Below, piece after piece: positions 43,332 to 51,580 of a stretch of 64,000 bases of DNA. Within the stretch, counting starts at the first letter, position 1. Each line of letters opens with the position of its first letter. Origin of the DNA: Geminicoccaceae bacterium (lineage in GTDB: Bacteria > Pseudomonadota > Alphaproteobacteria > Geminicoccales > Geminicoccaceae); contig JANWZN010000002.1 in NCBI GenBank assembly GCA_025054575.1, positions 1-64,000 on the forward strand, written 5' to 3'. Both the position numbers and the translations under genes were made by a program. The notes under the pieces were generated by a model, which saw only the letters and a program-made list of their open reading frames with translations, did not search any database and was not told the DNA's origin.

Positions 43332-44572
43332 CGCGGAACCTTCCAGATCAGCCGCGGATCGAAGCTCGCCGAAGCCAGCATGGTCAAGACCACGGTCGCG
43401 GCGAAGGCGGCGATCCCCGCGCCCGCCTCGATGGTGGCCAGGGCCCCCATGTCGACGAGCGAGACCAGAAGCGCGACCACGAACACGTCGACCATCGACC
43501 AGCGGCCGACGAACTCCAGAAGGCGCCAGAGCCGGGTGCGCTCGAGCGGCCGCCAGCGGCTCGCGCGGGCGGTCGTCGCGAGGAGAATCCCCAAGGCCAG
43601 GAACTTGAAGACCGGCACCAGCACGCTGGCCACGAACACGACGCCGGCGATCGGGATCATCCCGTGCTCGACCAGGAACACGACCCCGCCCAGGATCGTG
43701 CTCGGCTCGGTCCTGCCGAGCGAGGTCACCGACATGACGGGCAACAGGTTGGCGGGCAGGTAGAGGGCGATCGCCGCGATCAAGAGTGCGAAGCTGCGGC
43801 CGAGCATCGTCGGATCGGGCGGCGCCAGCCGGTCGCCGCAACGCGGGCAGCGGGCGCCCGCGAGCCCGCCGGCCGGGGCGATCTGACCGCACAGCGGGCA
43901 GGCCGCGAGCCGCTGCGGCACCGCCGTGGCGAGACGGGCGAGCGTGGCCTGCGGCCCGAGCCGTTGCCAGAAGTCGTGGTGGTCGAGGGTCGCATCGGCA
44001 GCGGTCGACAAGAGCAGGGTGCCGACGAACGCCCAGAGGCCGGGGCCGGGTGTCAAGGCAGCGAGGTCGGCGAGCTTGACCCAGGCGACGATCACCGCGA
44101 GCAGGAAGACGTCGAGCATCGACCAGGCCCGGAGCGCATCGGCCAGGCGCAGGGCCGTGGGCTGACCCGGCACGCGACGCTCGAGGAGGAGAGGGCCGAG
44201 CGCCCAGAGCACGGCCGACATCTTCACGAGCGGAAAGAGGATGCTCGCACCCAGCACGAGCGCGGCCAGAAGCGGCATGCCCTCTTGCCACAGGCGAACC
44301 ACCCCGCTGGCGAGCGAGACGACCTGGCCGCGCCCTTCGAACGTGAACGCCAGAAATGGCCAGAAGTTGGCGATCCCGAACAGGACCAGGGCCGCGAGGT
44401 TCAACGCCACCGCGCGCGGGAGCGAGCCCGGCGCGTGGCGTCGCAGCACCGCATCGCAACGTCGGCACGACACCAGAAGGTCACCGGCGAGCGGCCGTTC
44501 GAGCTGCAACAGCCCGCAATCCGGGCAGGCGAGAACGGCTGCGAACCAGCGACGAGGATCGAAGGCACTCAC
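43328..44572 (-). CDS. pqiA: PqiA-like paraquat-inducible membrane protein
   Basis: 414-residue inner-membrane protein with two PqiA repeats, each with about four helices and a preceding zinc ribbon: CPDCGLLQ with CRRC at about 16-39, and CPLCGQ with CPRCG in the middle. The repeats contain NLAALVLFGIANFWPFLAF and YLPANLLPVMSVTSLG, typical of the family. A GTG start at 44572 is used. It is the first gene of the operon and would load or energise the PqiBC lipid conduit. Confidence 0.9.
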   Translation of the reverse strand: MSAFDPRRWFAAVLACPDCGLLQLERPLAGDLLVSCRRCDAVLRRHAPGSLPRAVALNLAALVLFGIANFWPFLAFTFEGRGQVVSLASGVVRLWQEGMPLLAALVLGASILFPLVKMSAVLWALGPLLLERRVPGQPTALRLADALRAWSMLDVFLLAVIVAWVKLADLAALTPGPGLWAFVGTLLLSTAADATLDHHDFWQRLGPQATLARLATAVPQRLAACPLCGQIAPAGGLAGARCPRCGDRLAPPDPTMLGRSFALLIAAIALYLPANLLPVMSVTSLGRTEPSTILGGVVFLVEHGMIPIAGVVFVASVLVPVFKFLALGILLATTARASRWRPLERTRLWRLLEFVGRWSMVDVFVVALLVSLVDMGALATIEAGAGIAAFAATVVLTMLASASFDPRLIWKVPR

Positions 44573-44658
44573 ACCTGACAGTTAGCGATGCTGTCGGCAG
44601 CTCGCCATAGCGCCACGCTCGCCGACCGCGGCCGGCTCGTGCGGGCCGCGTCCGCGGC

Positions 44659-46236
44659 TCAGCGTTTGATCACCCAGCGCCACAAGAACTGGTTGTCGGC
44701 GCGCTGGACGAGCTCGATCCCCTCGCGCACGCCCCAGGCGAGCGCCTGTTGATGGAGCGGCACGTAGCCCACGTCCTCGTGCAGGATCCGCCACGCCTCC
44801 TGGATCATCGCGTCGCGCCGGCCGCTGTCGGTCTCGGTCAGAACGGCGCGGGCGAGGGCGTCGATCCGCGGGTTGGAATAGCCGCCGACGTTGAAGGCGC
44901 CCGGACCCTTGCCGTCGCGGGTGACCACCAGATTGTGCAGTGCGTTCCAAGAATCGAGGCTGCCCGGTGTCCAACCGAGGAGATAGAAGCTCGTGTCGTA
45001 ACCACCCGCTGCCAGGATCTTGGCGAAGTAGATCGACTTGGTCTGGGCGTTCAGAGTTACCTTGATGCCGACGCGAGCGAGCATGCCGACGATCGCCTGG
45101 CAGATCTGCTCGTCGTTGACGTAGCGGTCGTTGGGACAGTCGAGGGTGACGCCGAAGCCTTCGGGGTATCCCGCCTCGGCGAGGAGCCGGCGCGCCGCGG
45201 CCGGGTCGTAGGGCCAGCGCTGCAGGTTCCGCGGGAAGCCCTGGATCCCGGGTGCCACCATCGCCGCCGACGGGACCGCCTGGCCGCGCATCACCTTCTT
45301 GGCGATCGCCTCGACGTCGATCGCCTGGTAGAAGGCGAGCCGCACCCGCCGGTCCTTGAAGGGGTTCTTGCCCTTGACGGTCGCGTAGAGCAGCTCCTCG
45401 CGGCTCTGGTCGAAGCCCAAAAAGATGGTTCGGAGCTCGGGGCCCGTGAGCGCCTTCAGACCCGGGGTGCGCGCGATCCGCTCGACGTCCTGGATCGGCA
45501 GCGAGAGGATCAGGTCGAGCTCGCCCGAGAGCAGGGCCGCCACACGAGTCGCATCGTTGGCGATCGGTTGGAACACCACCTCCCGGAGGTTGCAAGGCGC
45601 CTGCCCCCACCAGCCCTCGTGGCGGACCGCGACGGTCCGCACGTCCGGCTCGCGGCGGACGATCTTGAACGGCCCCGTGCCGTTGGCGTTGAAGTTGGCG
45701 AAGCTCGAGGCCGGGTTCTTGATGTCGACCGGTTCGCTGGCACCGTTCGCTTCCGCCCAGCCCTTGTCGAGGATGTACCAGGTGTCCCATTCGGCGAGGA
45801 GGATCGGGTTCGGCACATCCGTGACGAAATCGACCGTGTGCTCGTCGACCGCGATCACCTCTTTGACCGAGGCGAGCCGGGTCTTGAGATCGGAAGAGGG
45901 CCGGCGAACCCGCTCGGCGGAGAAGACGACGTCCTCGGCGCCGAACGTGGCGCCGTCGTGGAAGCGTACGCCTTTGCGCAGATGGAAGCGCCAGCGGGTG
46001 GGCTCGAGGAGCTCCCAACGCACCGCCAGGCCCGGCTCGATCGCGAGATCGGGGCCACGCCGGGTGAGCCCCTCGTAGATGTTGCCGAGATAGCCCAGGG
46101 TGAAGGTCTCGTTGAGGCCATAGGGGTCGAGCGTGCCGACGTCGCCCTGGAACGAGAACCGGAGCGTCTGGGCGGTGACGGGTTGGGCGAGCCCAGCGGC
46201 CACCAGCCCCGCCAGCACGAGTCTGGGGAAGGACAT
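44659..46236 (-). CDS. Oligopeptide/dipeptide-type ABC substrate-binding protein (SBP family 5)
   Basis: 525-residue periplasmic protein with a signal peptide (FPRLVLAGLVAAGLAQPVTAQ). Conserved parts of family 5 are DPYGLNETFTLGYLGNIYEGL, WRFHLRKGVRFHDGATFGAEDVVFS and the NGTGPFKI loop. The ATG at 46236 has GGAGG upstream; the in-frame ATG at 46299 lies in the probable promoter and is rejected. Permease and ATPase genes are not present on either side, so it is an orphan or works with a distant transporter. Substrate unknown. Confidence 0.88.
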   Translation of the reverse strand: MSFPRLVLAGLVAAGLAQPVTAQTLRFSFQGDVGTLDPYGLNETFTLGYLGNIYEGLTRRGPDLAIEPGLAVRWELLEPTRWRFHLRKGVRFHDGATFGAEDVVFSAERVRRPSSDLKTRLASVKEVIAVDEHTVDFVTDVPNPILLAEWDTWYILDKGWAEANGASEPVDIKNPASSFANFNANGTGPFKIVRREPDVRTVAVRHEGWWGQAPCNLREVVFQPIANDATRVAALLSGELDLILSLPIQDVERIARTPGLKALTGPELRTIFLGFDQSREELLYATVKGKNPFKDRRVRLAFYQAIDVEAIAKKVMRGQAVPSAAMVAPGIQGFPRNLQRWPYDPAAARRLLAEAGYPEGFGVTLDCPNDRYVNDEQICQAIVGMLARVGIKVTLNAQTKSIYFAKILAAGGYDTSFYLLGWTPGSLDSWNALHNLVVTRDGKGPGAFNVGGYSNPRIDALARAVLTETDSGRRDAMIQEAWRILHEDVGYVPLHQQALAWGVREGIELVQRADNQFLWRWVIKR

Positions 46237-46270
46237 CACGACCTCCGCGCGCGTTTTTTGGTTACCCGCG

Positions 46271-46299
46271 ATGATCGAGACGGTCACATAATTTGTCAA
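46271..46299 (-). promoter_or_regulatory. Sigma-70-like promoter of the family 5 binding protein
   Basis: On the minus strand TTGACA (46299-46294) is followed by a 17-nt spacer and GATCAT (46276-46271, four of six matches to TATAAT). It lies 35-63 nt before the chosen ATG at 46236. The surrounding sequence is unusually A+T rich for this genome. Confidence 0.55.
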
Positions 46300-46405
46300 T
46301 CTTTGGTTGATAATTCAAGAGAATGCTGAAGCAAGGCGTCGATCGGCCGCCCGCTCGATCGCCCTCGCTCTGGAATTCGCGGGTGGGGAGGCGACATAAG
46401 AAGGC

Positions 46406-47104
46406 ATGAGCGAGAAGCTTCCGATCGAGCCCGCGCGGACCGACGTCCAGGCCTTTCTCGACGAGCTCAAGAAGCTGCCGGCGCGACCATCGGTCGGCCG
46501 AGCGCGGCTCATTTTCGCCCTTGACGCGACGGCCTCGCGCGAACCGACCTGGGACACGGCCTGCGACACGCAGGGCCGCATGTTCCTCGAGGCCGGACGT
46601 CTGGGTGGCCTCGAGGTCCAGCTCGTGTTCTATCGCGGCTTCCACGAATGCAAGGCGAGCCGCTGGGTGCGCGACAGTAGAGCCCTGGTCGAGCTGATGA
46701 CCAAGGTCACCTGCCGCGCCGGCCAGACCCAGATCCGCCGGGTGCTGCGGCACGCGATCGGGGAGGCCAAGAGGGAGCCCGTCCGAGCGCTCGTCTTCAT
46801 CGGCGACGCCATGGAGGAGGAGCTCGACGAGCTCGCGCAGCTCGCGGGCGAGCTCGGCATCCTCGGCGTCAAGGGCTTCTTCTTCCAAGAAGGGAGCGAC
46901 CCGCGCGCCGAGCGGGCGTTTCGCGAGATCGCCCGCCTGACCGGCGGTGCCTATTGCCGGTTCGACCGGAACGCGCCCGCCGAGTTGGCGGAGCTCTTGG
47001 GCGCGGTCGCCGCTTACGCCGCGGGCGGTGCCGGGGTGCTCGAGGATCTCCGCAGGCGCGGTTCGCCCGCCGTGCGGCTGCTGGCGCACCAGGTCCGCTC
47101 CTGA
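46406..47104 (+). CDS. VWA-like protein
   Basis: 232-residue cytoplasmic protein with a von Willebrand A-like core. A MIDAS-type LIFALDATASREP (DxTxS) is at about 35-47, and ALVFIGDAMEEE would provide the later acidic residue. The reading frame begins at an ATG at 46406 after GAAGGC. It ends in a 1-nt overlap with a membrane DnaJ gene (TGATG), so the two products are probably partners. I recognise this pairing only as a VWA protein next to a DnaJ-like protein; function is not known. Confidence 0.8.
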   Translation: MSEKLPIEPARTDVQAFLDELKKLPARPSVGRARLIFALDATASREPTWDTACDTQGRMFLEAGRLGGLEVQLVFYRGFHECKASRWVRDSRALVELMTKVTCRAGQTQIRRVLRHAIGEAKREPVRALVFIGDAMEEELDELAQLAGELGILGVKGFFFQEGSDPRAERAFREIARLTGGAYCRFDRNAPAELAELLGAVAAYAAGGAGVLEDLRRRGSPAVRLLAHQVRS

Positions 47105-47817
47105 TGTTGGCCTATCTCGCGGCGGGCGCGGCGGCGCTGGCCGCCCTTTTGGTGATCGCTCGGTTCTTGACCCGTGTCTCGGCCAGCGATCTCGCCCAGG
47201 CGGCGCGCACCTTCCTGGCCGTGTTCGGTGCGCTCGCTGGCGGCGGTCTGTTCATTCTCGGCCGCTACGGTCTCGCGATCGCGGCCCTGGCGGCCGCCGC
47301 CATGGCGGTTCGCTCGCTGTTGAAGGCGAGGGGCGGGGCGGAGCCGCTCGAAGAGGCGGAAACGCCCGCCAGCTCGCGGGTCGAGACCGATCTTTTGACG
47401 ATGGAACTCGACCGGGCGAGCGGTCGCGTCGACGGGCGCGTGCGGCGCGGACGGTACGCCGGCAGGAGCCTCGCCACGCTTCCGCTCGACGAGCTCTTGG
47501 ATCTGCTCGAGGAGGCCCGTCGGAGCGATCCGCCTTCGGTGGCACTGATCGAGGCTTGGCTCGATCGCGAGGCGCCGGGATGGCGGCAAGCGGGTCGCGC
47601 CGAGGGCGGTTACGAGCGTGCGACGGCGGCGGGCGGCGAGATGGACGAGCGCACGGCGCTCGCCTTGCTCGGGCTCGCCCCCGGCGCGAGCGAGGCCGAC
47701 ATCCAGGCCGCTTATCGGCGGCTCATGGCGAAGGTCCACCCCGACCACGGCGGGAGCGCCTATCTCGCTGCCCAGCTCAACCGCGCGCGCGAAGTCCTGT
47801 TGCGCAGGCGGCGCTGA
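47104..47817 (+). CDS. Membrane-anchored DnaJ-domain protein
   Basis: 237 residues. Two N-terminal helices (about 1-20 and 36-66) anchor the protein, a linker follows, and the J-domain occupies about residues 177-237, with LGLAPGASEADIQAAYRRLM and the HPD motif (KVHPDHGG). The HPD motif should stimulate DnaK. Its start overlaps the VWA-like gene's stop. This layout is the DjlC-type architecture common in alphaproteobacteria. Role presumably in local chaperone recruitment. Confidence 0.88.
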   Translation: MLAYLAAGAAALAALLVIARFLTRVSASDLAQAARTFLAVFGALAGGGLFILGRYGLAIAALAAAAMAVRSLLKARGGAEPLEEAETPASSRVETDLLTMELDRASGRVDGRVRRGRYAGRSLATLPLDELLDLLEEARRSDPPSVALIEAWLDREAPGWRQAGRAEGGYERATAAGGEMDERTALALLGLAPGASEADIQAAYRRLMAKVHPDHGGSAYLAAQLNRAREVLLRRRR

Positions 47818-47945
47818 CGCCCGATCGAGGGCTGCGCGCTTGTTGAAAAATTAACCTACGGGCGCTTAGAACCGCGGGGTGTGCGGGCAGCGAGGTGCGG
47901 TCCGACGGCGGATCGGCCGCTGGGCGACGGCCGTGGGGTGGATGC

Positions 47946-48812
47946 ATGTCGAGAATTCGCAAGGCCGTATTGCCGGTGGCGGGGCTCGGGACGCGCATGC
48001 TCCCCGCGACTCGCGTCCTTCCCAAAGAGATGCTGCCGGTAGTCGACAAGCCGATCGTGCAATACGCGGTCGAGGAGGCGATGGCCGCCGGGATCGAGGA
48101 GATCGTCTTGGTCACCGGGCGCGGCAAGATTTTGATCGAGGATCATTTCGATCGTGCGGTCGAGCTTTTCGAGACGCTGGCGCGACGCGGCAAGCGCGCC
48201 GAGCTCGAGGAGCTCGTGGCTCAGACACCGGTTCCCGGTGCGATCGTCGCGACCCGGCAGCAAGAGCCCAAAGGCCTGGGCCACGCCGTGTGGTGTGCGC
48301 GCCATCTGGTCGGCCGCGAGCCTTTCGCGGTCGTGCTGGTCGACGATCTCATCGACGCACCTGTTCCCTGTCTCGCGCAGATGGTCGAGGTGCACGCCCG
48401 CACCGGCGGCAACGTCCTGGCCGTGATGGAAGTGCCGTTCGAGCAGACGGCGCGCTACGGCATCGTCGCACCCGGCGAGGACGACGGGCGGGTCGTCGAG
48501 GTCCGCGGCTTGGTCGAGAAGCCGCGGCCCGAAAACGCCCCCTCGCGTTTGGCGGTGATCGGCCGCTACATCCTGATGCCCGAGGTCATGGACGAACTCG
48601 CCCGCCACGAGGTCGGCGCGGGCGGCGAGATCCAGCTCACCGATGCGCTGGCGAAGTTGATCGGCCGGCAAGCCTTCCACGGGCTGCGCTTCGAAGGCCG
48701 ACGCTACGACTGCGGCGACCGCCTCGGCTATCTCGAAGCGGTCGTGGCACTCGCGGCGAAACGGCCGGATATCGGCCCTGCTTTTCGTGCTCTGCTCGCG
48801 CAATACCTTTGA
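47946..48812 (+). CDS. galU: UTP-glucose-1-phosphate uridylyltransferase
   Basis: 288-residue nucleotidyltransferase making UDP-glucose. The N-terminal VAGLGTRMLPATRVLPKEML and VDKPIVQYAVEEA, the QQEPKGLGHAVWCA uridine-binding loop and VEKPRPENAPSRLAVIGRY are diagnostic. The ATG at 47946 gives normal length. It starts the sugar-nucleotide set galU / ugd / phosphohexomutase, all on the same strand with gaps of 24-36 nt. Confidence 0.96.
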   Translation: MSRIRKAVLPVAGLGTRMLPATRVLPKEMLPVVDKPIVQYAVEEAMAAGIEEIVLVTGRGKILIEDHFDRAVELFETLARRGKRAELEELVAQTPVPGAIVATRQQEPKGLGHAVWCARHLVGREPFAVVLVDDLIDAPVPCLAQMVEVHARTGGNVLAVMEVPFEQTARYGIVAPGEDDGRVVEVRGLVEKPRPENAPSRLAVIGRYILMPEVMDELARHEVGAGGEIQLTDALAKLIGRQAFHGLRFEGRRYDCGDRLGYLEAVVALAAKRPDIGPAFRALLAQYL

Positions 48813-48848
48813 CGGGCCGGCGGTCCTTTCGGCCTCGGAGAACTCTCG

Positions 48849-50171
48849 ATGCGCATCGCGATGATCGGCACTGGCTATGTCGGACTCGTCTCCGGCGCCT
48901 GCTTCGCCGAGTTCGGCGTCGAGGTCACCTGCGTCGACAAGTCGAGCGAGAAGATCGCGATGCTCGAGCAGGGTAGGATCCCGATCTACGAGCCCGGCCT
49001 CGAGGATCTCGTCGCGCGCCACAAGGCGGCCGGCCGGCTGCGGTTTTCGACCGAGCTGGCACCGGCGCTCGAGGGGGCGGATGCGGTCTTCATCGCGGTC
49101 GGCACGCCGACCCGCCGTGGCGACGGTCACGCCGATCTCTCATATGTTTTTTCGGCCGCAGAAGAGATCGCGAAACTGTTGACCCATCCTACGGTCGTCG
49201 TCACCAAATCGACCGTCCCGGTCGGCACCGGGCGGAGACTGCGGCGATTGTTCGATCAGCTCCGACCGGATCTCGAGATTCACGTCGCCTCGAACCCGGA
49301 ATTTTTGAGAGAGGGTTCAGCTATCGAAGATTTCCTCAGGCCCGATCGCGTGGTCTGCGGGGTCGAGACACAGCGGGCGCGCGAGGTGTTGGCCGCGCTC
49401 TACCGGCCTCTCAACCTGATCGAGACCCCGATCCTTTTCACCACGATCGAGACCGCCGAACTCGTGAAATACGCCACCAACAGCTTCCTCGCGACCAAGA
49501 TCACCTTCATCAACGAGATCGCCGACCTCTGCGAGGCGGTGGGTGCGGATGTTCAGCAAGTCGCCCGCGGCATCGGCCTGGACGGCCGGATCGGTCGCAA
49601 GTTCCTGCACGCCGGTCCGGGCTATGGCGGGTCCTGTTTCCCGAAAGACACGCTCGCGTTGCTGCGCACGGGCGAGATGCACGGCGTCCAATTGCGGATC
49701 GTCGATACGGTCGTGCAGGTCAACGAGGCGCGCAAGCGCCGAATGGTCAAGAAGATCGTCGACGCCATGGGGGGCGAGGTGGCGGGCAAGCGGATCGCGG
49801 TACTAGGCGTCACCTTCAAGCCGAACACGGACGACATGCGCGAGAGCCCGAGCCTCGTCATCGTGCCTGCGCTCCAGGCGGAGGGTGCCGAGCTCCGGGT
49901 TTTCGATCCCGAGGGCCGGCGCGAGGGCGAGAAGCTGTTGCCGGGTGTCGTCTGGTGCGCAGACGCCTACGAGGCGATGGCCGGTGCCGACGCCACGGTC
50001 GTGCTCACCGAGTGGAACGTCTTCCGTGGTCTGGATCTGGAGCGTGCGCGGAGCTTGGTGCGCGGCCCGGTTCTCGTCGATCTGCGCAACGTCTTCGATC
50101 CCGAGCGGGCGATTCGTGCCGGGTTCCGATACACCGGGGTCGGCCGCGGATCGATACGGCCGGTGGACTGA
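48849..50171 (+). CDS. ugd: UDP-glucose 6-dehydrogenase
   Basis: 440-residue enzyme oxidising UDP-glucose to UDP-glucuronate with NAD. The nucleotide site is MIGTGYVGLVSGACFAEFG, followed by the VGTPTRRGDG and TKSTVPVGTGR loops; the catalytic Cys lies in GPGYGGSCFPKDTLALL. The ATG at 48849 has GGAG 8 nt upstream. It uses the product of the adjacent galU. Confidence 0.96.
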   Translation: MRIAMIGTGYVGLVSGACFAEFGVEVTCVDKSSEKIAMLEQGRIPIYEPGLEDLVARHKAAGRLRFSTELAPALEGADAVFIAVGTPTRRGDGHADLSYVFSAAEEIAKLLTHPTVVVTKSTVPVGTGRRLRRLFDQLRPDLEIHVASNPEFLREGSAIEDFLRPDRVVCGVETQRAREVLAALYRPLNLIETPILFTTIETAELVKYATNSFLATKITFINEIADLCEAVGADVQQVARGIGLDGRIGRKFLHAGPGYGGSCFPKDTLALLRTGEMHGVQLRIVDTVVQVNEARKRRMVKKIVDAMGGEVAGKRIAVLGVTFKPNTDDMRESPSLVIVPALQAEGAELRVFDPEGRREGEKLLPGVVWCADAYEAMAGADATVVLTEWNVFRGLDLERARSLVRGPVLVDLRNVFDPERAIRAGFRYTGVGRGSIRPVD

Positions 50172-50194
50172 GACGGTCATCGGGGAGGTGGTCC

Positions 50195-51580
50195 ATGGCG
50201 AGCGGGCATCGATTCCATCCCACGATCCTGCGAGAATACGACATCCGCGGCATCGTGGGCGAGACGCTTTTCCCCGAGGATGCCAGCGCGATCGGTCGGG
50301 CGTTCGCGACGATTGCGCGGCGGAGAGGAGGCCGGCGGATCTGCGTCGGACGCGACGGTCGGCTGAGCTCGCCCGCGCTGACCGAGGCGTTGATCGCGGG
50401 TCTTCGAGGCGGTGGGGTCGACGTGGTGGACCTGGGCCTGGGGCCCACTCCGATGATGTACTTCGCCGTCCACGAGCTCGACACCGACGGCGGCATCCAG
50501 GTCACGGGCTCGCACAATCCGCCGAGCCACAACGGCTTCAAGATGATGCTCGGCAAAGCTTCGTTCTTCGGCGAGCAAATCCAGGAACTCGGTCGGCTCG
50601 CCGCGGCCGGTGAGTTCAGCGAGGGCGCCGGTGGCTACGAGGAGGTCGAGGTTCACGACCGCTACGTCTCGAGGTTGGCCCGCGACTACCGGGGCACGCG
50701 GCCTCTGGATGTCGTCTGGGACGCCGGCAACGGTGCCGCCGGTCCGGCGATGGCGGCGCTCGCAGCCCGGCTTCCCGGCCGTCACCACTGCCTCTTCGCA
50801 GAGGTCGACGGCCGGTTCCCCAACCATCACCCCGATCCGACGGAGCCGCACAATCTCGAAGCCTTGATCGCTGCGGTGCAGGCCCGCGGGGCCGAGATCG
50901 GCATCGCTTTCGACGGCGACGGCGATCGCATCGGCGTCGTCGACGGCCGAGGCCGGATTCTCTGGGGTGATCAGCTGCTGATGATCCTGGCCGAGGACCT
51001 GCTCGCCCGCCTACCGGGGGCCACGATCATCGCCGACGTCAAGGCGAGCCAAACGCTATTCGACAGAATTGCCGAGCTCGGCGGCAAGCCCCTCATGTGG
51101 AAGACCGGTCATTCGCTCATCAAGGCCAAAATGGTCGAGACCGGCGCTCCGCTTTCGGGCGAGATGTCCGGCCACATTTTTTACAAGGACGGCTTTTATG
51201 GCCACGATGACGCTCTCTATGTCGCAGTGCGGCTTCTCGACATTCTCGGTCGCGGAAAGCGAACGCTGGCCGAGTTGCGCGACGCGATGCCGACGACGTT
51301 CAGCACGCCCGAAGTCCGTTTCCCCTGCCCCGAAGAACGAAAGTTCGCCGCTGTAGCAGAGCTCGTCGTGGCGCTGCAGCGGGACGGCGCCGACGTCGAC
51401 ACCATCGACGGGGTGCGCGTGCGCACGGCGGACGGCTGGTGGCTGTTGCGAGCCTCCAACACCCAGGCTGTGCTCGTCGCACGAGCGGAAGCGACGAGCG
51501 CAGACGGGCTCGAACGGCTCAAAGAAGAGGTCCGCGCACGCCTGCGCTCGGTCGGGCTCGAACCGCCCGCGAGCTTCTGA
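50195..51580 (+). CDS. Phosphomannomutase/phosphoglucomutase
   Basis: 461-residue alpha-D-phosphohexomutase. The phosphoserine loop is QVTGSHNPPSHNGFKM, the metal loop is AFDGDGDRIGVVD, and the sugar-binding loop GEMSGHIFYKDGF and the C-terminal phosphate loop RASNTQAVLVARAE are present. It supplies glucose-1-phosphate or mannose-1-phosphate to the preceding genes. The ATG at 50195 follows GGGGAGGTGG. Substrate preference between mannose and glucose is not decidable here. Confidence 0.92.
   Translation: MASGHRFHPTILREYDIRGIVGETLFPEDASAIGRAFATIARRRGGRRICVGRDGRLSSPALTEALIAGLRGGGVDVVDLGLGPTPMMYFAVHELDTDGGIQVTGSHNPPSHNGFKMMLGKASFFGEQIQELGRLAAAGEFSEGAGGYEEVEVHDRYVSRLARDYRGTRPLDVVWDAGNGAAGPAMAALAARLPGRHHCLFAEVDGRFPNHHPDPTEPHNLEALIAAVQARGAEIGIAFDGDGDRIGVVDGRGRILWGDQLLMILAEDLLARLPGATIIADVKASQTLFDRIAELGGKPLMWKTGHSLIKAKMVETGAPLSGEMSGHIFYKDGFYGHDDALYVAVRLLDILGRGKRTLAELRDAMPTTFSTPEVRFPCPEERKFAAVAELVVALQRDGADVDTIDGVRVRTADGWWLLRASNTQAVLVARAEATSADGLERLKEEVRARLRSVGLEPPASF

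Noticed and set aside
46237-46299. Longer N-terminus for the family 5 binding protein from the ATG at 46299
   Set aside because: It would place the start codon inside the TTGACA/GATCAT promoter and in front of the signal peptide; the ATG at 46236 has a proper ribosome site.
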